DNA of 64,000 nucleotides from Pseudomonas typographi (GCF_014694385.1 NZ_JAAOCA010000002.1:1-64000); one strand, 5' to 3'; counted from the first letter of the stretch, positions 1-9,234 are shown. Notes: generated from the letters alone by a model not told the origin. Numbers and translations are program-made.

Positions 1-401
1 GGGCCGGCATCGGCGATCAGTTGGTTGATTTCGGCCGGGTCGATGTCTAGCCGTATCAGCAGGCTGGGGTCTTCGGGGCCGGCATTGAGCAGCCGGCCGC
101 TGACCGGCATGGTCACCGAGAGCACCAGAAAATGCAACGGGTCGTACACGTAGCGCTCATCACCCAGGCACACTTCTTTGCTGCCATGGGCGAACACGCA
201 CAGCGCGGGCTCGGCGAGGGTACTTGCCGATGGGCGGCAGTGTTCATAGCGCACCAGTTGCAGGCCCGGTACGGCACAAGCGTGGTAGCCCTCACCTTCG
301 GGCGTCGATCGGGTGTGTTTGCGAATCAGCCCCGCCAAGGTTTGCCGCTGCTGTTCCATCGCGGCGGCCAAAGGCTGGGGAATGTGTTCGGCCATGCTCA
401 T
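1..401 (-). CDS. AraC-family transcriptional regulator, N-terminal part (cut by window edge)
   Basis: The reading frame opens at 401 and runs leftwards off the window without a stop, giving about 133 residues. The product begins MSMAEHIPQPLAAAMEQQ and contains VRYEHCRPSASTLAEPALCV and CLGDERYVYDPLHFLVLSV, which is the N-terminal AraC_N type sensor domain found before a C-terminal AraC helix-turn-helix. The DNA-binding half is outside the window. A second ATG two codons in (395) is also possible. The gene diverges from the monooxygenase-like gene at 686, and the 284-base space between them carries four copies of an 8-base motif that are good candidates for this regulator's own sites. Family is clear; the inducer cannot be told. 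Confidence 0.85.
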   Translation of the reverse strand, partial: MSMAEHIPQPLAAAMEQQRQTLAGLIRKHTRSTPEGEGYHACAVPGLQLVRYEHCRPSASTLAEPALCVFAHGSKEVCLGDERYVYDPLHFLVLSVTMPVSGRLLNAGPEDPSLLIRLDIDPAEINQLIADAG

Positions 402-468
402 GGAGTGCTCCCGATCAGGCGGCTGCTTGGGTTACAGGGTACTTATGGGCAAGCTCGGGCGGTAGGCC

Positions 469-607
469 GATCCTGCATGATGCTTGCCTGATCCTGCGCG
501 AAGCCTTGGCGGTGCGGCTGGCGGGCATCGCCTGCGCAGTGGCGTGCGTTCGCATCTGTGCAGGGTGTTGGCCTGCCCGCAGGATCAGGCAAGCACTGCG
601 CAGGATC
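469..607. promoter_or_regulatory. Four-copy GATCCTGC inverted/direct repeat array in divergent promoter region
   Basis: Two 30-base arms, 469-498 and 578-607, are inverted repeats of each other matching at 26 of 30 positions. Each arm holds two copies of GATCCTGC whose starts are 21 bases apart (469 and 490; on the other strand the mirrored pair in 578-607). A 21-base period places both copies on the same face of the helix, as expected for AraC-family proteins, which use tandem half-sites. The array sits between the araC-type gene (start 401) and the gene at 686, so it could control both. The 79 bases between the arms would allow looping. Repeats are seen directly; the binding protein is inferred. 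Confidence 0.7.
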
Positions 608-685
608 AAGATAACGCCGGGTTAACCCGGGCGGTATTCTCTGTAGCTGTGAGCGTTTTTCCACCCTCTATCAGGGAGAGGCAGC

Positions 686-1135
686 ATGACCCAGAACCCA
701 GCCGTCAGCCATTGTGTATTCATACGCGCTTACCCGGGGCGCAGCGTGGCCTTGGGCGAGTGCCTGGGGCGGCTGGTTGAGAGTACGCTTGGCGCTGCCG
801 GGTGCTTGCAATGCGCTGCGCAGCGGGCGGCCCACGATCCAAGCACGTGGATGCTCAGTGCCCAGTGGGCCAGCGCCGACGCCCTGGCCGGTTGGCTCGC
901 ATCGCCGAACATGGACGTATTCAGCTTGTTGGTGCGCGACCGATTGATTATCCACCTGGATGTGCAGGCCTTCGACTCGGTTATCACCCGGCCTGCCGCA
1001 CCCGCACTGCGCTACGTGGGCAGATTCAGCTGGGCCTGCGCATCAAGAATTTTTCACCCAAGCGGAAGTAGTCCGCGGGCCCCCCGCCGCGCAGAATCGG
1101 ATCGGCTGCCGCGGTGTCGTAAACGCCTTCCTTGA
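686..1135 (+). CDS. Antibiotic biosynthesis monooxygenase (ABM) domain protein
   Basis: The 149-residue product starts at an ATG with GGGAGAGG a few bases upstream. Residues 1 to about 100 resemble small ABM-fold proteins: HCVFIRAYPGRSVALGECL, then GCLQCAAQRAAHDPSTWML and an SAQWASADALAGWLASP segment, with the usual end of the fold near HLDVQAFDSV. Members are small dimeric ferredoxin-like enzymes, often cofactor-free quinone-forming oxygenases; the substrate here is unknown. The last 37 codons run antisense into the 3' end of the flavin reductase gene and look unlike the family, so the native stop was probably lost by mutation. Neighbours suggest control by the divergent AraC-type regulator. 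Confidence 0.75.
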   Translation: MTQNPAVSHCVFIRAYPGRSVALGECLGRLVESTLGAAGCLQCAAQRAAHDPSTWMLSAQWASADALAGWLASPNMDVFSLLVRDRLIIHLDVQAFDSVITRPAAPALRYVGRFSWACASRIFHPSGSSPRAPRRAESDRLPRCRKRLP

Positions 1136-1640
1136 GCAGCGCCTTGGCAATGTGAACCGCGACCACCTCCCCGAGCACCAGCCAACTGTCGACCGGCTGC
1201 TGCTGCGCTGTTTGCAACTGCACGATTTGCGTGACTTTGCATTCGAAGGCCACCGGGCTCTCCTTTACCCGGGGCGCGGCGACTTTGCGTGAAGCTACGG
1301 GCGTGAGGCCGGCCAACTGGAATTCATCCACCTGCGGTGGCACCGCGGCGCAACTCTGGTTCATCGGCTCGGCCAAGGCGAAGGTGGCCAGGTTCCAAAC
1401 GAATTCACCGGTGGCTTGGATGTTGCTCAGGCTGTCTTTGTGCCCCACGCTGCTGAAGCCGATGATCGGTGGGGTGTAGTTGAAACCGTTGAAGAAGCTG
1501 TACGGCGCCAGGTTCAGAGTGCCGTCTACGGCGCGGGTCGACACCCAGCCGATGGGGCGTGGGCCCACGATGGCGTTGAACGGGTCATGGGGCAGGCCAT
1601 GGCCGAGGGCCGGTTCGTAATAATAGATGTCGTCGCTCAT
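1026..1640 (-). CDS. Flavin reductase family (DIM6/NTAB) protein
   Basis: The 204-residue product begins MSDDIYYYEPALGHGLPHDP. Features of the FMN-binding flavin-reductase-like split barrel are present: FNAIVGPRPIGWVSTRA near residues 26-43, NLAPYSFFNGFNYTPPIIGF near 48-68, and KDSLSNIQATGEFVWNLAT near 74-92. Relatives reduce free flavin with NAD(P)H or bind FMN in uncharacterised oxidoreductases. I chose the ATG at 1640 because similarity begins there; the open frame extends further upstream but overlaps the divergent phospholipase gene. Its 3' end overlaps the antisense tail of the ABM gene by 110 bases. Whether it supplies reduced flavin to any monooxygenase is unknown. Confidence 0.85.
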   Translation of the reverse strand: MSDDIYYYEPALGHGLPHDPFNAIVGPRPIGWVSTRAVDGTLNLAPYSFFNGFNYTPPIIGFSSVGHKDSLSNIQATGEFVWNLATFALAEPMNQSCAAVPPQVDEFQLAGLTPVASRKVAAPRVKESPVAFECKVTQIVQLQTAQQQPVDSWLVLGEVVAVHIAKALLKEGVYDTAAADPILRGGGPADYFRLGEKFLMRRPS

Positions 1641-1771
1641 CGTGCTGCGGCTCCTATGTAGGCCGGTGAGGTTCATTGAGGCAGGCGGTTGACCATAGGC
1701 TGTAACCAGATGTTGCGGCGGCGCCCCTGCGCGGCTATGGTGGCCCGCGTTCTTATTAGCACGGAGTGGCG

Positions 1772-2929
1772 ATGGGCGGGCCGGTATTTCCCTGGCGCAA
1801 TGGCAACCGTTTCGAGTTGTTGATCGACGGCCCGCGCTTTTTCCCCCGTATGCTGGCCGCCATCGAGCGGGCTCAGGCGCAGGTAGACCTTGAATTGTAC
1901 CTGGTCGAGGCCGGCGCCTGTGCCGAGGCCGTGGTGGCGGCCCTCGAAGCCGCTGCCCAGCGTGGTGTGGCAGTGCGCTGCCTGTTCGACGGCTACGGCA
2001 GCCTGAAGCTGGGCAGTGCATTGGTGCTGCGCTTGACCGAGGCCGGTGTGGAGCTGCGCCACTACAACCCGGTGCACTGGCGGCGTGGTATGCGCAACCT
2101 GTATCGGGACCACCGCAAGTTATTGCTCGTCGACCGCGAGCTGGCGGTGGTTGGCGGCACCGGCCTTACCGACCAGTTCTGGCGGCCCGGTGCCGAGCAA
2201 AGCGAGTGGCATGAAACCATGGTGCAAATCGACGGGCCATTGGTCGCCGATTGGCAGATGCTCTTCGACCGCCAATGGCGCGCCAACCTGCGCCGCACCG
2301 AATGGCGCCCGCCCACGCATTTCGGTTTGCCGCGCCTGCCCAAAGTGCCTTCGCAAGGCGAAGGGTTCGGCCGGGTGGCCTACGCCGATGCGCGCCAGCA
2401 CCGCGACATATTGCGATCGCTGGTGCGCGCGCTGAACAGCGGCCAGCGCCGCATCTGGTTGGCCACGCCTTATTTTTTGCCGACTTGGACGGTGCGCCGC
2501 TCGCTGCGCCGCGCCGCCAGCCGGGGCATCGATGTGCGCTTGCTGCTGACCGGGCCGCGCACCGACCACCCCTCCGTGCGTTACGCCGGGCACCGTTATT
2601 ACCCGCGGTTGTTGCGCGCGGGTGTGAAGATCTTCGAATACCAGCCGTGTTTTTTACACCTGAAGATGGTGCTGGTCGATGAGTGGGTCAGCATAGGCTC
2701 GTGCAATTTCGACCACTGGAACCTGCGTTTCAACCTGGAAGCCAACCTTGAGGCCCTCGACCCGGCCCTGACCGCGGCAGTGCAGGCCAGCTTCGAGCAC
2801 GACTTCGGCCAAAGCCGGCAAGTCACCCTGGATGCCTGGGAGGCCCGCCCTTTTTTGCGCCGGGTACAGCAGCGCCTGTGGGGGTGGCTCGACCGCTGGG
2901 TGGCGAACATGCTCGACCGCCGAGATTGA
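1772..2929 (+). CDS. Cardiolipin synthase B-like phospholipase D family protein
   Basis: The 385-residue product has two HxKxxxxD catalytic motifs, HRKLLLVD near residue 114 and HLKMVLVD near residue 296, the hallmark of the phospholipase D superfamily. Length and spacing fit ClsB-type cardiolipin synthases, which transfer phosphatidyl groups at the inner membrane and lack the long N-terminal membrane anchor of ClsA; no transmembrane segment is evident here. The start chosen is ATG 1772, with CGGAG six bases upstream; an in-frame GTG lies six bases earlier but has no room for a ribosome site. It diverges from the flavin reductase. Exact lipid substrate is an inference from family. Confidence 0.85.
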   Translation: MGGPVFPWRNGNRFELLIDGPRFFPRMLAAIERAQAQVDLELYLVEAGACAEAVVAALEAAAQRGVAVRCLFDGYGSLKLGSALVLRLTEAGVELRHYNPVHWRRGMRNLYRDHRKLLLVDRELAVVGGTGLTDQFWRPGAEQSEWHETMVQIDGPLVADWQMLFDRQWRANLRRTEWRPPTHFGLPRLPKVPSQGEGFGRVAYADARQHRDILRSLVRALNSGQRRIWLATPYFLPTWTVRRSLRRAASRGIDVRLLLTGPRTDHPSVRYAGHRYYPRLLRAGVKIFEYQPCFLHLKMVLVDEWVSIGSCNFDHWNLRFNLEANLEALDPALTAAVQASFEHDFGQSRQVTLDAWEARPFLRRVQQRLWGWLDRWVANMLDRRD

Positions 2930-3048
2930 GTGCCGGCAGCAAAAGGCACCGGCAACAGGGCGCTACCCACTGTTAAGACACCACACTGGCGCCCGCGGTG
3001 GGGGGCGAAAACGACTAGGCTTTGGGAACACTTCAAGGAGCCTATGTG

Positions 3049-3630
3049 ATGAGCGCGAAGAAGATATTGATGCTGGTGGGCGACTACGTCGAGGATTACG
3101 AGGCGATGGTGCCGTTCCAGGCGCTCCAGATGGTAGGCCACAGCGTGCAGGCCGTCTGCCCCGGCAAGGCCGCCGGGGACACGGTGCGCACCGCCATCCA
3201 TGACTTCGAAGGTGACCAGACCTACAGCGAAAAGCCCGGCCACTTGTTCGCGCTCAACCAGGATTTCGCCCAGGTACACGCGGTGGACTACGACGCCCTG
3301 GTCATACCCGGGGGCCGCGCGCCGGAATACCTGCGCTTGAACGAAGGTGTGCTGGCCATCGTCAGCCACTTCGCCGAACAACGCAAACCCATTGCGGCCG
3401 TGTGCCACGGCGCCCAACTGCTGGCCGCCGCCGGTGCCCTGGACGGGCGGGAATGCAGCGCCTACCCAGCCTGTGCACCGGAGGTGAAACTCGCCGGCGG
3501 GCGCTTCGTCGACATCGAGCCCAGCCAGGCCCATGTGGAGGCCAACTTGGTTACCGCCCCCGCATGGCCGGCGCACCCGGCCTGGTTGGGGGCGTTTTTA
3601 ACGTTATTGGGTACGCAGATCACCTTGTAA
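3049..3630 (+). CDS. DJ-1/PfpI family protein
   Basis: The 193-residue product begins [20 protein letters not shown] and carries the DJ-1/PfpI nucleophile elbow [13 protein letters not shown] with Cys119 followed by His120, plus the upstream [17 protein letters not shown] strand and loop. Family members include intracellular proteases of the PfpI type, glyoxalase III-like and chaperone-like enzymes; the sequence does not decide between them. ATG 3049 was chosen because AAGGAG lies eight bases upstream; in-frame GTG and TTG codons further up are less likely. It is convergent with dppF, with 34 bases between their stops and no clear terminator. Confidence 0.85.
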   Translation: MSAKKILMLVGDYVEDYEAMVPFQALQMVGHSVQAVCPGKAAGDTVRTAIHDFEGDQTYSEKPGHLFALNQDFAQVHAVDYDALVIPGGRAPEYLRLNEGVLAIVSHFAEQRKPIAAVCHGAQLLAAAGALDGRECSAYPACAPEVKLAGGRFVDIEPSQAHVEANLVTAPAWPAHPAWLGAFLTLLGTQITL

Positions 3631-3664
3631 GCGGGTGAGGTGGTTCAAAAGCTGGCTGCACCAT

Positions 3665-4639
3665 TCAGGCCGCCACGAACCGCTCCGCATAATGGCACGC
3701 TACCTGCCGCGTACCCACCGGCCGAAACGCGGGTACCTCGGTGGCACATCTGTCCGTGGCATAGGGGCAGCGCTTATGGAACGCGCAGCCAGGCGGCGGG
3801 TTGAGTGGGTTGGGCAACTCGCCGGCGATCTTGATTCGCGGCTTGGCCGGGTCAGGCTTGATCGTCGGGGTGGCCGATAGCAGCGCCTGGGTGTAGGGGT
3901 GCAGCGGGTTGGCGTAAAGGTCTTCTTTCGGGCCCATTTCCGCCGGGCGGCCCAAGTACATCACCAACACGTCGTCCGCCACGTGGCGCACCACCGCCAG
4001 GTTGTGCGAAATAAACACATAGGCGGTGCGGTATTGCTGCTGCAGGTCCATGAACAGGTTCAGCACCTGGGCCTGGATCGACACATCCAGCGCCGAGGTG
4101 GGTTCGTCGGCCACCAGCACCTTCGGTTGCAGCATCATTGCCCGGGCCAGGGCGATACGCTGGCGCTGGCCGCCGGAAAACATGTGCGGGTAGCGCTGGT
4201 AATGCTCGGGCCGCAGCCCCACCTGGTGCATCATCGCCTGGACCTTTTCCCGTCGCTGCTCGCGGCTGAGGTCGGTGTTGATCAGCAGGGGCTCGGCCAG
4301 TTGGTCGCCGACTTTCTGCCGCGGGTTGAGCGAGGCGTAGGGGCTTTGGAAAACCATCTGCACGTCGCGGCGCATGGCCTTGCGTTCTGCTTTGTTGGCC
4401 CCGGCCACCTCGCGCCCGCCGATTTGCAGCGAGCCTGAGGTGGGTTGTTCGATCAGCGTCAGGGCGCGGGCCAGGGTGCTTTTGCCGCAGCCGGACTCGC
4501 CCACCACGGCCAGGGTTTTGCCGGCCTCCAGTTGGAACGACACGCCGTTGAGCGCGCGCACCAGCGCGTGGGGCTTGAACAGCCCGGTGGGCACTTCATA
4601 GTGGCGCGTGAGTTCGCGCGCGGTGAGAACGACGCTCAT
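3665..4639 (-). CDS. dppF: Dipeptide ABC transporter ATP-binding protein DppF
   Basis: The 324-residue ATPase has Walker A GESGCGKST near residue 47, a Q-loop in MVFQSPYASLNPRQ, signature FSGGQRQRIALARA, Walker B VLVADEPTSALD and H-loop FISHNLAVV. The C-terminal oligopeptide/dipeptide extension is present, with the cysteine-rich CAFHKRCPYATDRC region that binds an iron-sulfur cluster in Dpp ATPases. It pairs with DppD as the motor for the importer and sits on the cytoplasmic face of DppBC. The start ATG at 4639 overlaps the dppD stop (TGATG), which implies translational coupling. It is the last gene of the minus-strand dpp operon. Confidence 0.95.
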   Translation of the reverse strand: MSVVLTARELTRHYEVPTGLFKPHALVRALNGVSFQLEAGKTLAVVGESGCGKSTLARALTLIEQPTSGSLQIGGREVAGANKAERKAMRRDVQMVFQSPYASLNPRQKVGDQLAEPLLINTDLSREQRREKVQAMMHQVGLRPEHYQRYPHMFSGGQRQRIALARAMMLQPKVLVADEPTSALDVSIQAQVLNLFMDLQQQYRTAYVFISHNLAVVRHVADDVLVMYLGRPAEMGPKEDLYANPLHPYTQALLSATPTIKPDPAKPRIKIAGELPNPLNPPPGCAFHKRCPYATDRCATEVPAFRPVGTRQVACHYAERFVAA

Positions 4640-5607
4640 CACGCCACCTCCTGGTTCAACGGGTAAAAGCAACGCGCCAGGCTTTGGCGCTTGGGGTCCA
4701 GGGCCGGGCGTTGTTCCCGGCAATTGGCCTGTGCATAAGGGCAGCGCGGCGACAGCAGGCAGCCGTGGGGCCGGTCATAGCGACCCGGGACCATGCCTGG
4801 CAGCGTGGCCAGGCGCGCAGCACCCTGGCTGTGTTCGGGAATGGCCGCCAGCAGCGCTTCGCTGTATGGGTGGGCCGGCTCGTCGAACAATTGCGGCACC
4901 TGGCCCAGTTCGACGGCTTGCCCGGCGTACATCACGCACACCCGCCGGGCGGTTTCGGCCACCACCGCCAGGTCATGGGTGATCAGGATCAGGGTCATGT
5001 TCTGCTCTTTCTGCAGGCTCAGCAGCAGCTCCATGATCTGTGCCTGGATGGTGACGTCCAGGGCGGTAGTGGGTTCATCGGCGATCAATAGCTTAGGCTC
5101 GCCGGCGATGGCCATGGCGATGGCCACGCGCTGGCTCATGCCCCCGGAAAGTTGATGGGGGTAGGCGTCCAAGCGGCTTTCCGGGGCCGGGATTTCGACC
5201 TTGCGCAGCAGCTCCAAGGCGCGCTGGCGGGCAGCCTTGCCGGTCAGCCCAAGGTGCGCGCGCAGCACTTCCTCGATCTGGAAGCCCACCGTATAGCTGG
5301 GGTTGAGCGCGGTCATCGGGTCTTGGAAGACCATCGCCAGGTCCTTGCCGACCACCTTGCGCCGCTGGCGCCGGCCCAGGCGCAGCATGTCGTTGCCGTC
5401 GAACTGCATCGAGTCGGCGGTAATGATGCCCGGGGCATCGACCAGCCCCATCAAGGCCATCATGGTCACCGATTTGCCCGAGCCGGACTCCCCGACAATG
5501 GCCAATACCTCGCCGCGTTCCACCGTAAGGCTCAAGCCGTCCACCACCGGGACCGCGTTCTTGTCACCAAAGCGCACGCTGAGGTTGTTGATGTCTAGCA
5601 ATGCCAT
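4639..5607 (-). CDS. dppD: Dipeptide ABC transporter ATP-binding protein DppD
   Basis: The 322-residue protein has Walker [10 protein letters not shown] at residues 39-47, Q-loop [15 protein letters not shown], signature [15 protein letters not shown], Walker [13 protein letters not shown] and H-loop LITHDLAVV. The C-terminal oligopeptide-transporter domain includes [14 protein letters not shown]. It forms the nucleotide-binding heterodimer with DppF and energises di/tripeptide uptake through DppB and DppC. The stop overlaps the dppF start by one base, and dppC ends 10 bases upstream, so all four membrane-complex genes are one transcription unit. Confidence 0.95.
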   Translation of the reverse strand: MALLDINNLSVRFGDKNAVPVVDGLSLTVERGEVLAIVGESGSGKSVTMMALMGLVDAPGIITADSMQFDGNDMLRLGRRQRRKVVGKDLAMVFQDPMTALNPSYTVGFQIEEVLRAHLGLTGKAARQRALELLRKVEIPAPESRLDAYPHQLSGGMSQRVAIAMAIAGEPKLLIADEPTTALDVTIQAQIMELLLSLQKEQNMTLILITHDLAVVAETARRVCVMYAGQAVELGQVPQLFDEPAHPYSEALLAAIPEHSQGAARLATLPGMVPGRYDRPHGCLLSPRCPYAQANCREQRPALDPKRQSLARCFYPLNQEVA

Positions 5608-5617
5608 GTGAAGCTCC

Positions 5618-6529
5618 TCAGATCGCGTTCTTCAGTTTCGGGTCCAGCGCATCGCGCAGGCCGTCGCCCATCAGGTTGATCGCCAATACGCTGAGCAGGA
5701 TGGTCAAGCCCGGCAGGCTCACGACCCACCAGGCGCGCTCGATGTAGTCGCGGGCCGAGGCCAGCATGGTGCCCCATTCGGGCGTGGGCGGTTGCACACC
5801 CAAGCCCAGAAAGCCCAGCGCGGCGGCGTCGAGGATGGCCGACGAGAAGCTCAGTGTGGCCTGCACGATCAGCGGCGCCAGGCAGTTGGGCAGCACGGTG
5901 ACGAACATCAGCCGCGGCAGGCTCGCACCGGCCAGGCGCGCAGCGGTCACGTAGTCGCGATGCAACTCACCCATTACCGCGGCGCGCGTCAGGCGCACAT
6001 ACGAGGGCAGCGATACCACGGCGATGGCTATCACGGTGTTGATCAAGCCTGGGCCGAGGATCGCCACAATGGCGACCGCCAGCAACAGCGAGGGCAGTGC
6101 CAACATCACGTCCATCACGCGGGTGATCGCAGGCCCCATCAGCCGCGGGAAAAAACCCGCCAGCAGGCCCAGCAGGATGCCGGGGATCAACGACATCACC
6201 ACCGATGACAAGCCGATCAACAGCGACAGCCGCGCGCCGTGGATCAAGCGCGACAACAGGTCGCGGCCCACTTCGTCGGTACCGAGCAAGAAGGTAAACC
6301 GGCCGCCTTCCAGCCAAGACGGCGGGGTGAGCAGGGCGTCACGAAATTGTTCGCTGGGGTCGTGCGGCGCCACCCACGGGGCGAACAGCGCGCAGAACAC
6401 CACCAGCAACATGAACGCAAGGCCGGCCACCGCACCTTTGTTGCGCGAGAATGCGTGCCAGAACTCCTTGAACGGCGAGGGGTAAAGTAGGCTCTGGTCG
6501 GCGGGGGTTACAGGGGTTTGGCTATTCAT
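5618..6529 (-). CDS. dppC: Dipeptide ABC transporter permease DppC
   Basis: The 303-residue integral membrane protein has an N-terminal cytoplasmic stretch, a first membrane span near residues 34-52 ([18 protein letters not shown]), the OppC_N region and five further hydrophobic spans. The permease EAA-type loop that docks on the ATPases is visible around [20 protein letters not shown]. The motif [20 protein letters not shown] is typical of the DppC/OppC family. It forms the channel with DppB. Ten bases separate it from dppD and ten from dppB, consistent with a compact operon. Confidence 0.95.
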   Translation of the reverse strand: MNSQTPVTPADQSLLYPSPFKEFWHAFSRNKGAVAGLAFMLLVVFCALFAPWVAPHDPSEQFRDALLTPPSWLEGGRFTFLLGTDEVGRDLLSRLIHGARLSLLIGLSSVVMSLIPGILLGLLAGFFPRLMGPAITRVMDVMLALPSLLLAVAIVAILGPGLINTVIAIAVVSLPSYVRLTRAAVMGELHRDYVTAARLAGASLPRLMFVTVLPNCLAPLIVQATLSFSSAILDAAALGFLGLGVQPPTPEWGTMLASARDYIERAWWVVSLPGLTILLSVLAINLMGDGLRDALDPKLKNAI

Positions 6530-6539
6530 GACAACACTC

Positions 6540-7550
6540 TCAACGCTGGTGGCGGATGCGTGGGTTGGCCAGGCCGTAGAGGATGTCTACGACGAAGTTG
6601 ACCAGGATCACCAGGCAGGCGATCAGCAGGATGCCGTTTTGCACCACCGGGTAGTCACGCGCGCCGATCGCTTCGATCAGCCATTTTCCGATACCCGGCC
6701 AGGAAAAAATGGTTTCAGTCAGCACGGCCCCTGCGAGCAGCGTGCCCACCTGTAAGCCGAACACCGTGAGTACCGGGATCAGTGCGTTGCGAAGGCCATG
6801 CACGAACACCACGCGCACCGGCGACAGGCCCTTGGCGCGGGCGGTGCGGATGTAATCCTCGCGCAGCACCTCGAGCATCGAGGAGCGGGTCATGCGCGCG
6901 ATCACCGCCAGTGGAATGGTCCCCAGCACAATGGCGGGCAGTATCAGGTGCTTGAGTGCATCGAGCCAGGCGCCGGGGTCGTCGCTGTAGAGCGTGTCGA
7001 TGAGCATGAAGCCGGTCCGCGGCTCGATGTCGTAGAGCAAGTCGATGCGCCCGGACACCGGCGTCCAACCCAGGCTCACCGAGAAGAACATGATCAGGAT
7101 CAAGCCCCACCAGAAAATCGGCATCGAATAGCCTGCCAGGGAGATGCCCATCACTCCATGATCGAACAGCGAACCCCGCTTGAGCGCGGCGATCACCCCG
7201 GCCAGCAAACCCAAGACGCCGGCGAAGAGCAACGCGGCGATGGACAGTTCCAGGGTGGCCGGGAACAGGTTGAGAAATTCGCTCCACACACTGGTGCGGG
7301 TGCGCAACGACTCGCCCAGGTTGCCATGGGCCAATTGGCCAATGTAGTCGAAGTATTGCGCGTACAGCGGTTTGTTCAGGCCCAGCCGTTCCATGGCTTG
7401 TGCGTGCATCTCTGGGTCTACCCGGCGTTCTCCCATCATGACTTCGACCGGGTCGCCAGGGATCAGGCGAATCAAGGCGAAGGTCAGCAAGGTGATGCCA
7501 AAGAACGTGGGTATCAACAACCCCACGCGGCGGGCAATAAAGCTGAGCAT
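6540..7550 (-). CDS. dppB: Dipeptide ABC transporter permease DppB
   Basis: The 336-residue permease begins MLSFIARRVGLLIPTFFGIT, the usual DppB N-terminal span, and has six predicted membrane segments. The docking loop reads DYIRTARAKGLSPVRVVFVH, the expected EAA motif. The hydrophobic C-terminal section with ILLIACLVILVNFVVDILYG matches family endings. It heterodimerises with DppC. An 88-base gap containing a GC-rich hairpin separates it from the binding-protein gene dppA upstream, which may lower expression of the membrane parts relative to the abundant binding protein. Confidence 0.95.
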   Translation of the reverse strand: MLSFIARRVGLLIPTFFGITLLTFALIRLIPGDPVEVMMGERRVDPEMHAQAMERLGLNKPLYAQYFDYIGQLAHGNLGESLRTRTSVWSEFLNLFPATLELSIAALLFAGVLGLLAGVIAALKRGSLFDHGVMGISLAGYSMPIFWWGLILIMFFSVSLGWTPVSGRIDLLYDIEPRTGFMLIDTLYSDDPGAWLDALKHLILPAIVLGTIPLAVIARMTRSSMLEVLREDYIRTARAKGLSPVRVVFVHGLRNALIPVLTVFGLQVGTLLAGAVLTETIFSWPGIGKWLIEAIGARDYPVVQNGILLIACLVILVNFVVDILYGLANPRIRHQR

Positions 7551-7577
7551 TTGTTTGGATACCTCATCGGCCGGTTA

Positions 7578-7603
7578 GGCCGGGGCCAGGGCCCCGGGGC
7601 CGG
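7578..7603 (-). other. GC-rich hairpin between dppA and dppB
   Basis: A short GC-only palindrome (CCGGGG paired with CCCCGG, 7580-7597) lies downstream of the dppA stop and upstream of dppB. There is no T tract after it on the minus strand. Such stem-loops after binding-protein genes commonly stabilise the upstream message or attenuate read-through; that role is inferred. Confidence 0.4.
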
Positions 7604-7638
7604 CGGTCGCGCAGGGTATGCACGGCGCCGGCAATCAT

Positions 7639-9234
7639 TCACTTCACCTGGGTTGTGGCGAAGTTGTTATTGGTCAGGGGGCTGATATGGTACCCCTCGA
7701 CGTTTTTACGCAGCGCCACGAAAAGCTTGGGGTAGGCCAGGCTGATCCACGGCTGCTGTTCGTTGAAAATGACCTGCGCTTGCTCATAGAGCGCGGCGCG
7801 CTTGGCCGGTTCTGTTTCGGCGCGCGCTTGTGTGATCAGGGCGTCGAAGCCTTTATCGCACCAACGCGCGGTGTTCTCGCCGCTTTGGGCTGCATCGCAG
7901 CTCAGGTTCTGCGTAACGAAGTTATCGGGGTCGCCGTTGTCGCCGGCCCAGCCGTAGAACAACAGGTCGTGCTGGCCGAGCTTGGCCGCCTTGACCATTT
8001 CGCCCCATTCCATTACACGGATGTCTAGCTTCAGGCCCACCTTGGCCAGGTCCGCTTGCAACAATTGCGCCGACAACCCTGGGTTGGGGTTGGACACCCC
8101 GCCGCCGTTACGGGTGAATACCGTCAGCGTGGTGCCCTCCGGCACCCCGGCCTGCTTGAGTAATGCGCGGGCCTTGGCCGGGTCGTACGGCAGGTCCTTG
8201 ACCGCGGCGTTGAAGCCCAGCACCGTTGCCGGGTAGGGGCCGGTGCCGGGCACCGCGTTGCCGTCGCCGAACAGGGTGTTCACCAGGTTGGGCTTGTCTA
8301 CCGCCATTTGGATCGCCTGGCGTACCCGCACATCCTTGAGCCACGCATGTTGCGTATTCATCGCCACGTAGCTGACCACCAGCGCTTGCAGTTCGTCCAC
8401 GCGCAAGGCGGGGTCTGCCTTCAGGCCCTTGATGTCGTCGGGCTTGGGGTAAAGCGCCACTTGGCACTCGTTGGCGTGCAGTTTTTGCAAGCGGGTGTTG
8501 GCATCCACGGTGATGGCGAATACCAGCGGGTCGGCTGGTGGCTTGCCTTTAAAGTAATCGGGGTTGGCTTTATACCGGACTTGGGCGTCTTTGGTGTAGC
8601 GCGTTAGGATAAATGGCCCGGTACCGATGGGTTGGCTGTTGAGTTTTTCCGGGGTACCGGCCTTGAGTAACTGGTCGCCGTACTCGGCGGAATAGATAGA
8701 CGTGAAAGGCATCGCCAGGTCGCGCAAAAACGGTGCTTCGGCGTGCCGGAGGTGGAACACCACGGTCATGTCGTCGGCCTTCTCGATGCGCTCGATCAGG
8801 TCTTTGAGGCCCATGGATTCGAAATAACCATAGCCCATCGGCGCTTTGTCGTGCCAGGGGTGCCGGGGGTCGAGCTGGCGCTGAAGGCTCCACAGCACGT
8901 CATCGGCGTTGAGCGTGCGGCTCGGCTTGAAGTAGTCGGTGGTTTGGAACTTCACCCCTGGGCGCAGGTGAAAGGTGTACTGCTTGCCGTCGTCGCTGAT
9001 TTCCCAGCGCTCAGCCAGGCTGGGTTCGATGTTGGTGGTGCCGGGGCTGAAGTCGACCAGCCGGTCGAACACCGTGTAGCCCGCCGCGTCGATGGTAGTG
9101 CCTACCGTTGTCTGGGCAACGTCGAAGCCCTCGGGGCTGGCCTCGGTGCACACCACCAAAGGTTTGGCTGCGCCGCTGGCGGCGACGCTGAACAATGCCG
9201 CCGCCAGGGCGGTGCGTAGTGCTGGCTGTTTCAT
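7639..9234 (-). CDS. dppA: Periplasmic dipeptide/oligopeptide-binding protein (DppA type), copy nearest the permeases
   Basis: The 531-residue protein has a signal peptide (MKQPALRTALAAALFSVAASGAA) and an SBP_bac_5 family body starting KPLVVCTEASPEGFD. The region RLVDFSPGTTNIEPSLAERW followed by YTFHLRPGVKFQTTDYFKPS is typical of DppA/OppA. It captures peptides in the periplasm and hands them to DppBC. From memory its position between an OprD porin gene and dppBCDF matches dppA4 of P. aeruginosa. It is one of three binding-protein paralogues here and the most diverged of them by eye. Start ATG 9234 has GAGG-like sequence upstream. Confidence 0.93.
   Translation of the reverse strand: MKQPALRTALAAALFSVAASGAAKPLVVCTEASPEGFDVAQTTVGTTIDAAGYTVFDRLVDFSPGTTNIEPSLAERWEISDDGKQYTFHLRPGVKFQTTDYFKPSRTLNADDVLWSLQRQLDPRHPWHDKAPMGYGYFESMGLKDLIERIEKADDMTVVFHLRHAEAPFLRDLAMPFTSIYSAEYGDQLLKAGTPEKLNSQPIGTGPFILTRYTKDAQVRYKANPDYFKGKPPADPLVFAITVDANTRLQKLHANECQVALYPKPDDIKGLKADPALRVDELQALVVSYVAMNTQHAWLKDVRVRQAIQMAVDKPNLVNTLFGDGNAVPGTGPYPATVLGFNAAVKDLPYDPAKARALLKQAGVPEGTTLTVFTRNGGGVSNPNPGLSAQLLQADLAKVGLKLDIRVMEWGEMVKAAKLGQHDLLFYGWAGDNGDPDNFVTQNLSCDAAQSGENTARWCDKGFDALITQARAETEPAKRAALYEQAQVIFNEQQPWISLAYPKLFVALRKNVEGYHISPLTNNNFATTQVK

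Noticed and set aside
686..1135. Frameshift in the ABM gene
   Set aside because: The domain is intact in one frame; the odd tail is better explained by a lost stop than by an indel.
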